A stretch of DNA of 31,464 bases from an uncultured Eubacteriales bacterium (GCA_900545805.1 URAL01000019.1:1-31464), one strand, 5' to 3'; shown: positions 15,523-23,979, numbered from the stretch's first letter. Notes: generated by a model not told the origin, from the letters alone. Numbers and translations are program-made.

Positions 15523-15576
15523 GGAGCGCATAAATATGCTCCGTACACAGAAATGCAGAGCATATTTATGCGTTCC
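15523..15576 (+). other. 19-bp stem-loop just upstream of livH
   Basis: GGAGCGCATAAATATGCTC (15523-15541) pairs with GAGCATATTTATGCGTTCC (15558-15576) with one G-U pair and a 16-base loop. It ends 25 bases before the livH ATG and could protect processed mRNA or limit translation of the permease genes. Confidence 0.75.
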
Positions 15577-15601
15577 GAAAGAGAGATAGGATGGTCCTCA
15601 G

Positions 15602-16498
15602 ATGATCGAATTTTTACATGAAAATTTCCGTTATCTGCTATCTGGCATATCCGTGGGCGGTCAGTATGCCCTTATAGCCATCGGCTACACGATGGTTTAC
15701 GGCATACTCAGACTTATTAACTTTGCTCACGGCGATGTGTTTATGGTAGCGGGTCTTATTATGGTCTATGCCATAGCCGGCGGCCTACCGATGTGGCTGT
15801 CGATAATTCTTGTTATCGTTCTTACTGTCGTGCTTGGCGTCGCGATAGAGCGCGTTGCGTATAAGCCGCTGAGATCCTCGCCGCGTATGTCGGTAATGAT
15901 CTCCGCTATCGGCGTATCGTATCTTCTGCAAAACTGCGCGCTGTACTTCACCGGCGGTCTGCCGCGCTCTTACCCTGCCATTCCGTTTCTGTCCAAGCAG
16001 ATAACGATCTGGGGTGCAACGACCAAGATGGTAACGCTCATTACGCCGATACTTACGCTCGTGCTTGTTTTGGCGCTCGTATTCCTTATAAACCATACAA
16101 AGATAGGCATGGCCATGCGCGCTGTCGCAAAGGATTTTGAAACGAGCCAGCTCATGGGCATAAAAATCAATTCGGTCATATCCTTTACCTTTGTTATCGG
16201 CTGTTTTCTCGCGGCCATCGGATCGCTGCTTTATTTCTCGAACTACACGACTGTTGTTCCGACCTCCGGCGCAATGCCCGGCCTGAAGGCCTTCGTTGCG
16301 GCTGTTTTCGGCGGCATCGGGTCTATCCCCGGTGCGGTCATCGGCGCGTTTATAATCGGTATTTGCGAAAATATTATAAGAGCGTTCGGCCAGAGCTGGA
16401 CCGTGTTCTCCGATGCGTTCACGTTTGTGCTGCTGATAATAATCCTCCTCGTCAAGCCCACCGGCATCTTCGGCGAGAAGGCTACGGATAAGGTGTGA
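15602..16498 (+). CDS. livH: Branched-chain amino acid ABC transporter permease (LivH)
   Basis: The 298-residue polytopic protein starts with a short segment followed by GGQYALIAIGYTMVYGILRLINFAHGD, the LivH hallmark. About eight helices follow, with the coupling-helix region MAMRAVAKDFETSQLMGI that meets the ATPases. It forms the channel with LivM. The ribosome site AGGATG is moderate and the gene sits behind two hairpins, which suggests lower expression than livJ. The next gene starts almost at its stop. Confidence 0.95.
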   Translation: MIEFLHENFRYLLSGISVGGQYALIAIGYTMVYGILRLINFAHGDVFMVAGLIMVYAIAGGLPMWLSIILVIVLTVVLGVAIERVAYKPLRSSPRMSVMISAIGVSYLLQNCALYFTGGLPRSYPAIPFLSKQITIWGATTKMVTLITPILTLVLVLALVFLINHTKIGMAMRAVAKDFETSQLMGIKINSVISFTFVIGCFLAAIGSLLYFSNYTTVVPTSGAMPGLKAFVAAVFGGIGSIPGAVIGAFIIGICENIIRAFGQSWTVFSDAFTFVLLIIILLVKPTGIFGEKATDKV

Positions 16499-16508
16499 GG
16501 TGAGGGCT

Positions 16509-17738
16509 ATGAACGAAACAATGAACAAAAAGGTCCTCAGAACTCCGGACGAAGTCGCAAAGCGCCAGGGCATGTGGCTGACAATAGTAGCTCTTGTTAT
16601 TCTGTATGCTGTGCTGTTTGCGCTTGATAACTTTATCAAGCCCTCAAAATTTACGCTGATGCTCCTTCCTGTGCTCAAGAAGGGCGCGATATACTCGCTG
16701 GTGTGCGTGTCGATGAACCTGCTCAACGGCTTTACGGGACTGTTCTCGCTCGGTCAGGCGGGCTTTATGCTCATCGGCGCATATGCATACTCGATATTCT
16801 CCATCCCTGCTGCACGGCATGCCGCCGTTTATCAGTATTTTGACGGCGGTGCGCTTCAGTTTTCGATACCGGAGATGCTCGGCAACGCGATCGGCGTTAA
16901 CCTCGGCAGCTTCCTCGGCGCGATCATATGCATCATTATAGCAGGCGTTGCGGCCGCGATATTCGCTGCGCTCATCGGTATCCCCGTGCTGCGCCTCAAG
17001 AGCGACTATCTCGCCATCGCGACGCTCGGCTTTGCGGAAATTATCCGCGCATTTTTCCAGTGGAACGGACTGGGCAGGATAACAAACGGCTCGAACCTCC
17101 TGCGCGACTACACGATCTTCAGTGATATGAAGATACAGCTCGGCGCTCAAGTGTTTAAGCTCAACACCGTGTTCCCGTTCCTGATAGCGATGATATGCAT
17201 TATTATCATCGTCCTGCTTATCAACTCATCCTACGGCCGTGCGTTCAAGGCCATCCGTGACGATGAGGTCGCGGCTGAGGCGATGGGCATCAATCTGTTT
17301 AAGCACAAGATGCTGTCGTTTGTCATCTCCAGCTTCTTTGCCGGCGTCGGCGGTGCGCTTCTTGCGATGTTCCAGGCGACTGTCCAGGCCTCGGCCTTTA
17401 TGTCCGCAATGACCTACGAGCTGCTGCTTATAGTCGTTATCGGCGGCATCGGCTCGGTCTCCGGCAGCTGTATTGCGGCTTTCCTGTATATTGCCTGCTC
17501 CGAGTGGTGGCTCCGCTTCCTTGACTCCGGCATGCTGCCCTTCGGCAATATTGAGGTCAGCTTCTTCCGCGACGGCTTCCGCAAGGTCGTATTCTCCGTT
17601 GTTATCATGATAATCGTCCTGTTCTTCTCACAGGGCATCATGGGCAATAAGGAGCTGTCCTTTGCCGGACTTATCAGAAAAATAAAAGCCAAAAAAGCCG
17701 CAAAGTCCGAAAAAGCTCAAGAGGGAGGTGCCGCGTAA
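16509..17738 (+). CDS. livM: Branched-chain amino acid ABC transporter permease (LivM)
   Basis: This roughly 409-residue permease has an extra N-terminal helix and then SLVCVSMNLLNGFTGLFSLGQAGF, typical of LivM, with the coupling segment SYGRAFKAIRDDEVAAEAMGIN. It pairs with LivH as the second half of the channel. ATG 16509 is chosen over GTG 16500 because GAGGTGAGGG lies just ahead of it. The C-terminal tail is Lys/Ala-rich. Its stop overlaps the livG start by one base (TAATG), indicating translational coupling. Confidence 0.95.
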   Translation: MNETMNKKVLRTPDEVAKRQGMWLTIVALVILYAVLFALDNFIKPSKFTLMLLPVLKKGAIYSLVCVSMNLLNGFTGLFSLGQAGFMLIGAYAYSIFSIPAARHAAVYQYFDGGALQFSIPEMLGNAIGVNLGSFLGAIICIIIAGVAAAIFAALIGIPVLRLKSDYLAIATLGFAEIIRAFFQWNGLGRITNGSNLLRDYTIFSDMKIQLGAQVFKLNTVFPFLIAMICIIIIVLLINSSYGRAFKAIRDDEVAAEAMGINLFKHKMLSFVISSFFAGVGGALLAMFQATVQASAFMSAMTYELLLIVVIGGIGSVSGSCIAAFLYIACSEWWLRFLDSGMLPFGNIEVSFFRDGFRKVVFSVVIMIIVLFFSQGIMGNKELSFAGLIRKIKAKKAAKSEKAQEGGAA

Positions 17739-18583
17739 TGAGCGATAATGTTCTCCATGTTGAAAACGTTACGATGCAGTTCGGCGGCGTCGTTGCCGTC
17801 AACAACCTCTCGCTCGATATCCCCGAGGGCAAGATAGTCGCCCTCATCGGCCCCAACGGTGCCGGCAAAACAACAGCTTTTAACTGCATCACCGGCGTTT
17901 ATGAGCCGACGAACGGTCTTGTTGAGTTCATGGGCAAGCCCATTGTGCGCAATCATCCGCAGGGCAAGATGAAGAAAAACTACAAGGGTGAAAACGGCGA
18001 TATGTACCTCGGTAAGGTCGTTGCCAACACGCCGGATAAGATAACCCGTCAGGGCATTGCGCGTACCTTCCAGAACATAAGACTTTGGAAGAGCATGACC
18101 GTTTTTGAAAACGTCCTTATCGCAAAGCATATGCACGCAAAGCAGAATGTCTTCTCCGCCACCTTCCGCGGAAACGCGAAGGAGGAGAAACGCATGCGCG
18201 AGGAGACGATGGAGCTTCTGCGCGAGCAGGGCCTTGATAAATACAAGGATGAGATAGCAACGAGCCTGCCCTACGGTCTTCAGCGCCGCCTTGAGATAGC
18301 GCGCGCACTTGCAGCCGACCCGAAGCTTCTGCTTCTCGACGAGCCTGCCGCAGGCATGAACCCGCAGGAGACGCTTGAGCTTGCTCAGTTTATCCGCGAG
18401 ATACGCGAAAAGCACCACCTGACGGTGTTCCTTATCGAGCATCACATGGAGCTTGTCATGCAGATATCCGATTATATCTATGTCATCGACTTCGGCTCCG
18501 AGATAGCTCAGGGCACGCCCAAGGAGGTTCAAAATAATCAGCGAGTCATTGACGCATATTTGGGGGTTGTTGAAGATGAGTGA
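17738..18583 (+). CDS. livG: Branched-chain amino acid ABC transporter ATP-binding protein (LivG)
   Basis: The 281-residue ATPase has Walker A GPNGAGKTT (38-46), a Q-loop region at TFQNIRLW (110-117), the LivG-type signature LPYGLQRR (177-184) in place of LSGGQ, and Walker B LLLLDEP (197-203). An insert of about 30 residues after the first strands (near 71-100) is common in LivG. It powers transport together with LivF. It overlaps livM by one base and livF by eight, so the three are translated in a coupled way. Confidence 0.95.
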   Translation: MSDNVLHVENVTMQFGGVVAVNNLSLDIPEGKIVALIGPNGAGKTTAFNCITGVYEPTNGLVEFMGKPIVRNHPQGKMKKNYKGENGDMYLGKVVANTPDKITRQGIARTFQNIRLWKSMTVFENVLIAKHMHAKQNVFSATFRGNAKEEKRMREETMELLREQGLDKYKDEIATSLPYGLQRRLEIARALAADPKLLLLDEPAAGMNPQETLELAQFIREIREKHHLTVFLIEHHMELVMQISDYIYVIDFGSEIAQGTPKEVQNNQRVIDAYLGVVEDE

Positions 18584-19286
18584 TGCAATACTGAAAATCA
18601 ATGACCTCAAGGTCAATTACGGCGGCATTGAGGCCGTCAAGGGCATAAGCTTTGACGTTCCCGAAGGGCAGATCGTCACCCTTATCGGCGCGAACGGAGC
18701 GGGCAAGAGCTCGACTCTGCGTGCAATAGCGGGACTTGTAAAGCCCTCCGGCGGCTCAATAGAGTTTAATGGCGAGAGCATAACGGGCCTTGACCCGACG
18801 TCTATCGTCACCAAGGGCATAACCCTCGTCCCTGAGGGGCGTAAGATATTCCCGGACCTCACGGTTGTCGAGAACCTCAAGATCGGCGCGTACCTGCGCA
18901 ATGATGATCTGACCGATGATCTCAACTGGGTGTACGACCTGTTCCCGAGACTCAAGGAGCGCTCATGGCAGGAGGGAGGCACCCTCTCCGGCGGAGAGCA
19001 GCAGATGCTCGCAGTCGGCAGAGCGCTCATGAGCCGCCCCAAGGTCATCATGATGGACGAGCCGTCCCTCGGTCTTGCGCCTATCATCGTGCGAGGAATC
19101 TTTGACATCATTAAGGAGATAAACAAACGCGGCGTTACCGTCCTGCTGATAGAGCAGAACGCGAACATGGCGCTCAAGACGGCGCATATCGGCTATGTTC
19201 TTGAGACCGGCAGACTCACGATGTCCGGATCCGGCGCGGAGCTGCTTGCAAACGAGCAGATCAAGGCCGCATATCTCGGCACATGA
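18576..19286 (+). CDS. livF: Branched-chain amino acid ABC transporter ATP-binding protein (LivF)
   Basis: The 236-residue ATPase has Walker A GANGAGKSS (38-46), signature LSGGEQQ (137-143), Walker B VIMMDEP (157-163), and the LivF-type LVPEGRKIFPDLTV. ATG 18576 overlaps the end of livG by eight bases and begins MSDAILKINDLKVNYGG as in homologues; an in-frame ATG at 18549 lies inside livG and adds nine atypical residues. It is the last gene of the operon, followed by a strong terminator. Confidence 0.95.
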   Translation: MSDAILKINDLKVNYGGIEAVKGISFDVPEGQIVTLIGANGAGKSSTLRAIAGLVKPSGGSIEFNGESITGLDPTSIVTKGITLVPEGRKIFPDLTVVENLKIGAYLRNDDLTDDLNWVYDLFPRLKERSWQEGGTLSGGEQQMLAVGRALMSRPKVIMMDEPSLGLAPIIVRGIFDIIKEINKRGVTVLLIEQNANMALKTAHIGYVLETGRLTMSGSGAELLANEQIKAAYLGT

Positions 19287-19301
19287 CAAATAATGACAAC
19301 A

Positions 19302-19337
19302 ATTAAAACCTCCGGCTCAGCCGGAGGTTTTAATTTT
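19302..19337 (+). terminator. Terminator of the liv operon
   Basis: A 16-bp stem, AATTAAAACCTCCGGC with GCCGGAGGTTTTAATT, and a TCA loop include the T-run in the right arm. Confidence 0.9.
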
Positions 19338-19388
19338 ATATTGTACAGCGTAAAATAGGAGGATAATAAAAAGCCGAATGCCTTTTTA

Positions 19389-19417
19389 TTGACAAAACCA
19401 CTGCGTTAGCGTAAACT
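19389..19417 (+). promoter_or_regulatory. Sigma-A promoter of feoAB
   Basis: TTGACA (19389-19394), 17 bases, TAAACT (19412-19417). The -10 lies inside the tandem dyads described separately. Confidence 0.75.
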
Positions 19418-19440
19418 AACATAAGTTAGGCGAACCTAAC
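19405..19440. promoter_or_regulatory. Tandem DtxR/IdeR-like operator dyads upstream of feoA
   Basis: Two inverted repeats lie head to tail: GTTAG-CGTAAA-CTAAC (19405-19420) and GTTAGG-CGAA-CCTAAC (19425-19440). The bases between them form a third, CTAAC-ATAA-GTTAG (19416-19429). The TTAGG...CCTAA core resembles boxes of the DtxR/IdeR family of iron- or manganese-dependent repressors rather than Fur. The sites cover the feo -10 and start, so iron-dependent repression of feoAB is the natural inference. No DtxR gene is in this window. Confidence 0.75.
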
Positions 19441-19466
19441 ATATTAGCCGCACCGTGGAGGTTTTT

Positions 19467-19700
19467 ATGACACTTGATAAGCTGCCGATTGGCAAACCCG
19501 CAATAATTTTAACAGTCGGAGGTGAGGGCGACCTGCGCTGTCACCTGCTCGATATGGGTCTCATACCGCACACAGAGGTTACGGTGCGCAAGATCGCACC
19601 GCTCGGCGACCCGATGGAGCTTTATCTCAGAGGCTATACGATGACCCTTCGCAAGGAAGATGCTGCATGCATAGAGGTTCGCCCCAAGGAGGAGATATAG
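19467..19700 (+). CDS. feoA: Ferrous iron transport protein FeoA
   Basis: The 77-residue SH3-like protein starts MTLDKLPIGKPAIILTVGG and has the family pattern LRCHLLDMGLIPHTEVTV, then DPMELYLRGYTMTLRKEDA. FeoA is a small cytoplasmic partner of FeoB. ATG 19467 follows GGAGG; the in-frame ATG at 19455 lies ahead of that site. Its stop is two bases before the feoB start, so the two are coupled. Confidence 0.95.
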   Translation: MTLDKLPIGKPAIILTVGGEGDLRCHLLDMGLIPHTEVTVRKIAPLGDPMELYLRGYTMTLRKEDAACIEVRPKEEI

Positions 19701-19702
19701 TC

Positions 19703-21712
19703 ATGCTTCTTGCTCTTGTGGGAAATCAGAACTGCGGTAAAACAACACTTTTTAATCAGCTCACCGGCTCAAATCAGCACGTCGGCAATTTTCCGGGTGT
19801 CACGATAGAGCACAAGATAGGTCAGGTCATCGGCTGGAAGGGCTATGAGCTTGTAGATCTGCCGGGCATATACTCCATCCGTCCGTATTCCGGCGAGGAA
19901 AAGGTAACGCGAAATTTCATAATCGACCGCAAGCCGGATGCGATAATCAATATAGTAGACGCGACGAATATAGAGCGCAATCTGTATCTAACGCTCCAGC
20001 TCATCGAGATGGGCAAGCCAATGGTACTTGCACTGAACATGATGGATGAGCTTTTAGGCAATCATGGAAGCGTTGATATACAAAAGCTGTCCGACAGACT
20101 TGGCATACCCGTTGTGCCGATAGCGGCGGCGAAGAACGACGGCGTTGACGAGCTTATGCGCGTCGTTGCCGAGACTGCCGAAAACGCACGCAAGCCGCGC
20201 CGGATAGACTTCTGCTCGGCCGGCCCTGTGCACCGCTGCATACATACCGTCAGCCACGTTGTTGAGGATCATGCCGATAAGATCGGTGTACCCTCGCGCT
20301 TTGCCGCGACTCGCGTTATTGAGGAGGATGACGAGATAATCTCCGCGCTCAAGCTCAGTGAAAATGAGCTTGAGCTTATAGGCCACGCCGTGCTCGAGAT
20401 GGAAACCGAGGGCGGGCTTGACCGCAACGCGGCTCTGGCCGAGATGCGATACCGCTTTATAGAGGCCGTGTGCTCCGAGTGCGTCATAAAGGCACAGGAG
20501 AGCAAGGAGATGCTGCGCAGCGTCAGGATAGACAAGGTGCTCACGAACAAATACCTCGCTATCCCTACCTTTATAGCCATCATGGGCTTCATATTCTGGA
20601 TGACGTTCAGCGTTTTGGGTAAGTGGCTGTCGGATCTTCTCGCGCTGGGCATCGCCGGCGTGACGCAGCTTACAGACAATGCGCTGACGGCCTACGGCCT
20701 GAACCCTGTCGTGCACAGCCTTGTCATTGACGGCGTTTTTGCCGGCGTAGGCAGTATGCTGAGCTTTCTGCCGATAATCGTCGTGCTGTTTTTCTTCCTT
20801 GCCATTCTGGAGGATACGGGCTATATGTCGCGTGTCGCGTTTGTCATGGATAAGCTATTGCGCCGCATCGGGCTGTCCGGCCGCAGCTTTGTGCCGATGC
20901 TCATAGGCTTCGGCTGCTCTGTGCCGGCCATCATGTCAACGCGCACGCTCTCATCCGAGCGCGACCGCAAAATGACTATGCTGCTCATCCCGTTTATGAG
21001 CTGCTCTGCGAAGATACCGATCTACGCTGTGTTCACTGCGGCGTTTTTCCCGAATAACGGCGGCCTCGTCATGATCTGCCTGTATGTTTTCGGAATGCTC
21101 ATGGGAATAATAGCGGCAAAAATACTTAGCAAAACGGCATTCACGGGAAAGCCCGTGCCCTTCGTCATGGAGCTTCCGAATTACCGTATGCCGTCGCTGA
21201 AAACGGTGCTGCTGCTCATGTGGGAGAAGGCATGGGATTTTATACGCCGTGCGTTCACCGTTATTTTTGCTGCTACCATCGTCATATGGTTTTTGCAGAA
21301 CTTCGACGTTCGCCTCAACGTCGTCGGGCAGGGGAGCGGCGACAGTCTGCTTGCCATCATCGGCACATGGCTCGCCCCGATTTTTGCGCCGCTCGGCTTC
21401 GGAGACTGGCGCGTTGCAACGGCGCTCGTAACCGGCCTTATGGCCAAGGAGGCCGTAATAAGCACTCTCGGCGTTCTCATGGGCGTCGGCGCAAATCTAA
21501 GCAGCGCGGCGCTGGGTTCGCTTTTCACGCTGCCCTCGGCGGTGAGCTTCCTCGTGTTCTGCCTGCTGTATACGCCCTGCGTGGCCGCTCTTGCGGCGCT
21601 CAGGCGCGAGCTCGGCAGCGGAGTAAAAACCGTGCTCGTCATGGCCTCGCAGTGCTGCGTGGCGTGGCTGGCGGCCTTCTGCGTGTACACGCTTATAGGG
21701 GTGATTTTCTGA
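19703..21712 (+). CDS. feoB: Ferrous iron transporter FeoB
   Basis: The 669-residue protein has an N-terminal G domain with G1 GNQNCGKT (7-14), HVGNFPGVT (26-34, G2 region), G3 DLPG (52-55) and G4 NMMD (112-115), then a helical GDI-like domain and a membrane domain with two Gate motifs, including EDTGYMSRVAFVMD and GFGCSVPAIMSTR. It imports Fe(II). Length is normal for Firmicutes. ATG 19703 starts the strand MLLALVGNQ as in homologues, just after GAGGAG in the feoA end. The tiny Cys-rich gene that follows overlaps no coding sequence but begins one base after the stop. Confidence 0.96.
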   Translation: MLLALVGNQNCGKTTLFNQLTGSNQHVGNFPGVTIEHKIGQVIGWKGYELVDLPGIYSIRPYSGEEKVTRNFIIDRKPDAIINIVDATNIERNLYLTLQLIEMGKPMVLALNMMDELLGNHGSVDIQKLSDRLGIPVVPIAAAKNDGVDELMRVVAETAENARKPRRIDFCSAGPVHRCIHTVSHVVEDHADKIGVPSRFAATRVIEEDDEIISALKLSENELELIGHAVLEMETEGGLDRNAALAEMRYRFIEAVCSECVIKAQESKEMLRSVRIDKVLTNKYLAIPTFIAIMGFIFWMTFSVLGKWLSDLLALGIAGVTQLTDNALTAYGLNPVVHSLVIDGVFAGVGSMLSFLPIIVVLFFFLAILEDTGYMSRVAFVMDKLLRRIGLSGRSFVPMLIGFGCSVPAIMSTRTLSSERDRKMTMLLIPFMSCSAKIPIYAVFTAAFFPNNGGLVMICLYVFGMLMGIIAAKILSKTAFTGKPVPFVMELPNYRMPSLKTVLLLMWEKAWDFIRRAFTVIFAATIVIWFLQNFDVRLNVVGQGSGDSLLAIIGTWLAPIFAPLGFGDWRVATALVTGLMAKEAVISTLGVLMGVGANLSSAALGSLFTLPSAVSFLVFCLLYTPCVAALAALRRELGSGVKTVLVMASQCCVAWLAAFCVYTLIGVIF

Positions 21713-21713
21713 T

Positions 21714-21854
21714 ATGGAATTTATCATAATTGCCGTTCTTGTCATATGGCTCGTCCTCGCCCTGCGCAGTATGAAAAAGGGCAGAGGCTGCTGCGGCGGC
21801 AAATGCTCCGGCTGCTCGAAAGACTGCAAGGACTGCCGCGACTGCAAAAAGTGA
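21714..21854 (+). CDS. FeoB-associated Cys-rich membrane protein
   Basis: A 46-residue protein beginning MEFIIIAVLVIWLVLALRSM has one N-terminal transmembrane helix and a cytoplasmic tail rich in Lys and Cys (C26, C27, C31, C34, C38, C41, C44). It matches the small proteins often found after feoB in Clostridia and Bacteroidetes, whose role is unproven but may be iron binding or redox at the pore exit. ATG 21714 lies one base after the feoB TGA, so it is translated by coupling. A terminator follows at once. Confidence 0.88.
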   Translation: MEFIIIAVLVIWLVLALRSMKKGRGCCGGKCSGCSKDCKDCRDCKK

Positions 21855-21863
21855 TTAATAAGC

Positions 21864-21895
21864 AAAAAGGTCAGGATAAAATCCTGACCTTTTTT
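21864..21895. terminator. Bidirectional terminator after the feo operon
   Basis: AAAAAGGTCAGGAT (21864-21877) and ATCCTGACCTTTTT (21881-21894) form a 14-bp stem with an AAA loop. It serves the feo operon on plus and the lipoprotein gene on minus. Confidence 0.9.
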
Positions 21896-21906
21896 GTTGT
21901 GTATGC

Positions 21907-22806
21907 TTATTTAAGTGCGTCGATTATTATTTCAAATGTCTCCTTCTCGCCGCCTGCGTTCGTGCCCTCGCCGTTCATGACGTAAACGGGGAAGAGGTAG
22001 GTCTTGCCGTCGTGCTTAACGCTGTCGGCGTAGTAGCAGAGCGTGCAGTCCGTGATCTTTGCGTTTGTGAGGTCGGAGGTAAAGCTTGCGGAATAGTTTT
22101 CTGCCTGCAAGTCGGCTGAAATATCGGCGCTGCTTTTGAGCTTTGCGGTTGTACTGCTGCCTGTCCGGCTTACAAGGCAGTGAACTGACTGTATGCTTCC
22201 GTCGAGATTTATGTTGATGTTGATCCGGTATCTTCCCAGAACAATTTTACCGTCAACCTGCGGATAGAAGAATACGCTCTTCATGTCGACGCCGTATACA
22301 TTATCCTCATTTGTTCCGTATTGATCTACAACCTTTGCGTTCTCTATTTCCTCCGGCCAAAGGCTGTTTTCTTCTACAAACGCTTTTGCGATTTTCAGCG
22401 CTTCAGCATCGCTCATAGATGCCCCGGATTTCGCGGAAGGACTGCTGCGGCTTATGACTGACCAGTACCCGTTGTCGCTTTCTATATCGACTATATAATC
22501 ATCCGTGGTATAAGTGACTCCCAGCTCATCATTTGACCTTGACGCTTTGGACAGCTCTATCCCAAAGCAGCCTTCAATTTGCTTAACGGCGGCTTCATCA
22601 TCTATCGTGAGCTCGTACAGCGATGCCGTTTCACCTGCATCCTCCACTCTGATTTCGGCGGGCAAAGACAGATCTGCATGAGCGTCAGTCACGGGAGGCG
22701 CAATGCTCGGATGCACCGAAGCTGACGTTTTGTCGTTTCCGCAGGCGCACAGCGAAAAAAGCATGAGTAATGCAAGCAGCAGAGACATGGCCTTTAAATT
22801 TTTCAT
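21907..22806 (-). CDS. Lipoprotein of unknown function
   Basis: The 299-residue protein has a clear lipoprotein signal, MKNLKAMSLLLALLMLFSLCAC, with the modified cysteine at C22. A Ser/Pro linker follows, then a domain of about 240 residues rich in beta strands and polar residues (VTYTTDDYIVDIESDNGYW, GRYRINININLDGSIQSVH). I do not recognise the fold; a YycH/PepSY-like sensor fold is possible but unsupported by a specific motif. ATG 22806 follows AAGGAGG. It is a single gene, convergent with the feo operon. A TATAAT on the minus strand at 22872-22867 may be its -10, without a good -35. Confidence 0.8.
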   Translation of the reverse strand: MKNLKAMSLLLALLMLFSLCACGNDKTSASVHPSIAPPVTDAHADLSLPAEIRVEDAGETASLYELTIDDEAAVKQIEGCFGIELSKASRSNDELGVTYTTDDYIVDIESDNGYWSVISRSSPSAKSGASMSDAEALKIAKAFVEENSLWPEEIENAKVVDQYGTNEDNVYGVDMKSVFFYPQVDGKIVLGRYRINININLDGSIQSVHCLVSRTGSSTTAKLKSSADISADLQAENYSASFTSDLTNAKITDCTLCYYADSVKHDGKTYLFPVYVMNGEGTNAGGEKETFEIIIDALK

Positions 22807-23118
22807 GAGTACCTCCTTGAAATTTTACACAGCTATACGGCATGGTAAGCGTTTTCTTATCCCCTCATTATATATAGACAGTGAATTTCGGAAAAAGGGG
22901 ACAAATATTTTCGAAAAAATTATTTTAATTACAGTCTTTTAATTTATTGTACAATACAAAGACCTGATTTGAAACAGCTATTTTCAAATTATCCGAGATT
23001 TGAAATTATTCACAAAATCAGCAATGTGCATTTATGGATAATATACAATACATATCGTCTTTTGTATATTCCCTTATAAAACGGTCAACAATAGGCGTAG
23101 ATAAAGGAGGGTTTATCT
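22807..23118. other. AT-rich gap between divergent genes
   Basis: These 312 bases hold the presumed promoters of the lipoprotein gene (minus) and the SpoIIQ-like gene (plus). On plus, GTATA (23064-23068) then 14 bases then GGTCAACAA (23083-23091) loosely resembles a sigma-F promoter, as expected for spoIIQ, but the match is incomplete. I see no RNA gene or coding frame here. Confidence 0.35.
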
Positions 23119-23823
23119 ATGCAGAACGAAAAAAGCGGCAGACTGGATAAGTTTTTTGCCGGCAAGGGCTTCTACATAGTCCTTGCGCTATGTGTGATCG
23201 TGATAGGAATATCGGCCTACAGTCTCGCAAAGGAGGCGGATACTCCGGCGGACGGCTTAAACCCCGGCATGAGCGCCGCGCAGCAGACGCGCAGCCCCGA
23301 GCCGAGCGCGCAGCCGCCGGTAAGCACCGAGGCTCCGAAGCCGGTGGACGCTCCGAACGAGGAGGACGTTGTGTCCGCGGGAACGCTCACTCAGGACGAT
23401 GTGTGGCCCGAGCAGACGGCGTGGCGCTGGCCGGTGTCGGGCGAGATAGAGCGCGGCTACAGCGTGGAGGCGCTCAGCTACGACGTTACGATGGCCGACT
23501 GGCGCACGCATGACGGCGTGGATATCCTGGCGCAGCAGGGAGAGGTTGTCGTCGCTGCGGGCGACGGAGAGGTAATAAGCGTAACGCAGGACGATCTGTA
23601 CGGCACGACGGTTGTTATCGACCACGGCAGCGGCATCAAGACGACCTACTCAAACCTTGCCGAAACGCCGACCGTTGCAGCCGGAGACAAGGTCAAGAGC
23701 GGAGACGTCATAGGCTCTGTCGGCAAAACGGCGCTGTGCGAGATAGGGCAGGGCAGTCACATGCACTTTGCCATGAGCCGCGACGGAGCGAGCGTTGACC
23801 CGACGGTCTATCTCCCGATATGA
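23119..23823 (+). CDS. spoIIQ: SpoIIQ-like M23/LytM-domain protein
   Basis: The 234-residue protein has a short cytoplasmic start, one helix at about 17-37, a Pro/Ser/Glu-rich linker at 40-95, and a LytM peptidase domain at 100-234. Zinc ligands appear complete: H131 and D135 in THDGVDI and H214-x-H216 in GSHMHF. SpoIIQ lies in the forespore membrane and pairs with SpoIIIAH across the engulfing septum. In Bacillus subtilis SpoIIQ lost a zinc ligand, whereas clostridial forms keep them, as here. The WRTHDGVDI and DPTVYLPI end fit the SpoIIQ subgroup better than a generic hydrolase, but no spoIID gene is adjacent. ATG 23119 follows AAGGAGGG. Confidence 0.8.
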   Translation: MQNEKSGRLDKFFAGKGFYIVLALCVIVIGISAYSLAKEADTPADGLNPGMSAAQQTRSPEPSAQPPVSTEAPKPVDAPNEEDVVSAGTLTQDDVWPEQTAWRWPVSGEIERGYSVEALSYDVTMADWRTHDGVDILAQQGEVVVAAGDGEVISVTQDDLYGTTVVIDHGSGIKTTYSNLAETPTVAAGDKVKSGDVIGSVGKTALCEIGQGSHMHFAMSRDGASVDPTVYLPI

Positions 23824-23849
23824 AATCTGAAGAAAAATAAAAAAATATG

Positions 23850-23878
23850 TTGACAATCCGAGCTGTGTCTTGTATAAT
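23850..23878 (+). promoter_or_regulatory. Sigma-A promoter of the tRNA unit
   Basis: TTGACA (23850-23855), 17 bases, TATAAT (23873-23878): a consensus promoter 23 bases before tRNA-Met. Confidence 0.9.
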
Positions 23879-23900
23879 TCCAATTGCTCATTTGAGAAAT

Positions 23901-23977
23901 GGCGGCATAGCTCAGTTGGCTAGAGCATGCGGTTCATACCCGCAGTGTCCCCGGTTCGAATCCAGGTGCCGCTACCA
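23901..23977 (+). tRNA. tRNA-Met (CAT), elongator type
   Basis: A full cloverleaf can be drawn: acceptor GGCGGCA/TGCCGCT (one G-U), D arm GCTC/GAGC, anticodon stem TGCGG/CCGCA with loop TTCATAC, T stem CCCGG/CCAGG with one C-A mismatch, and encoded CCA. The anticodon stem lacks the three G-C pairs of initiator tRNA, and the whole resembles the Bacillus elongator tRNA-Met. A CAT tRNA-Ile is the alternative. The T-stem mismatch is unusual. If elongator, it is the substrate of TmcAL encoded at 12844-14046. Confidence 0.92.
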
Positions 23978-23979
23978 AA

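Noticed and set aside
14233..15531. A 432-codon open frame antisense to livJ
   Set aside because: Low-complexity Leu/Cys/Gly composition, opposite to a clear lipoprotein gene, no start signals.
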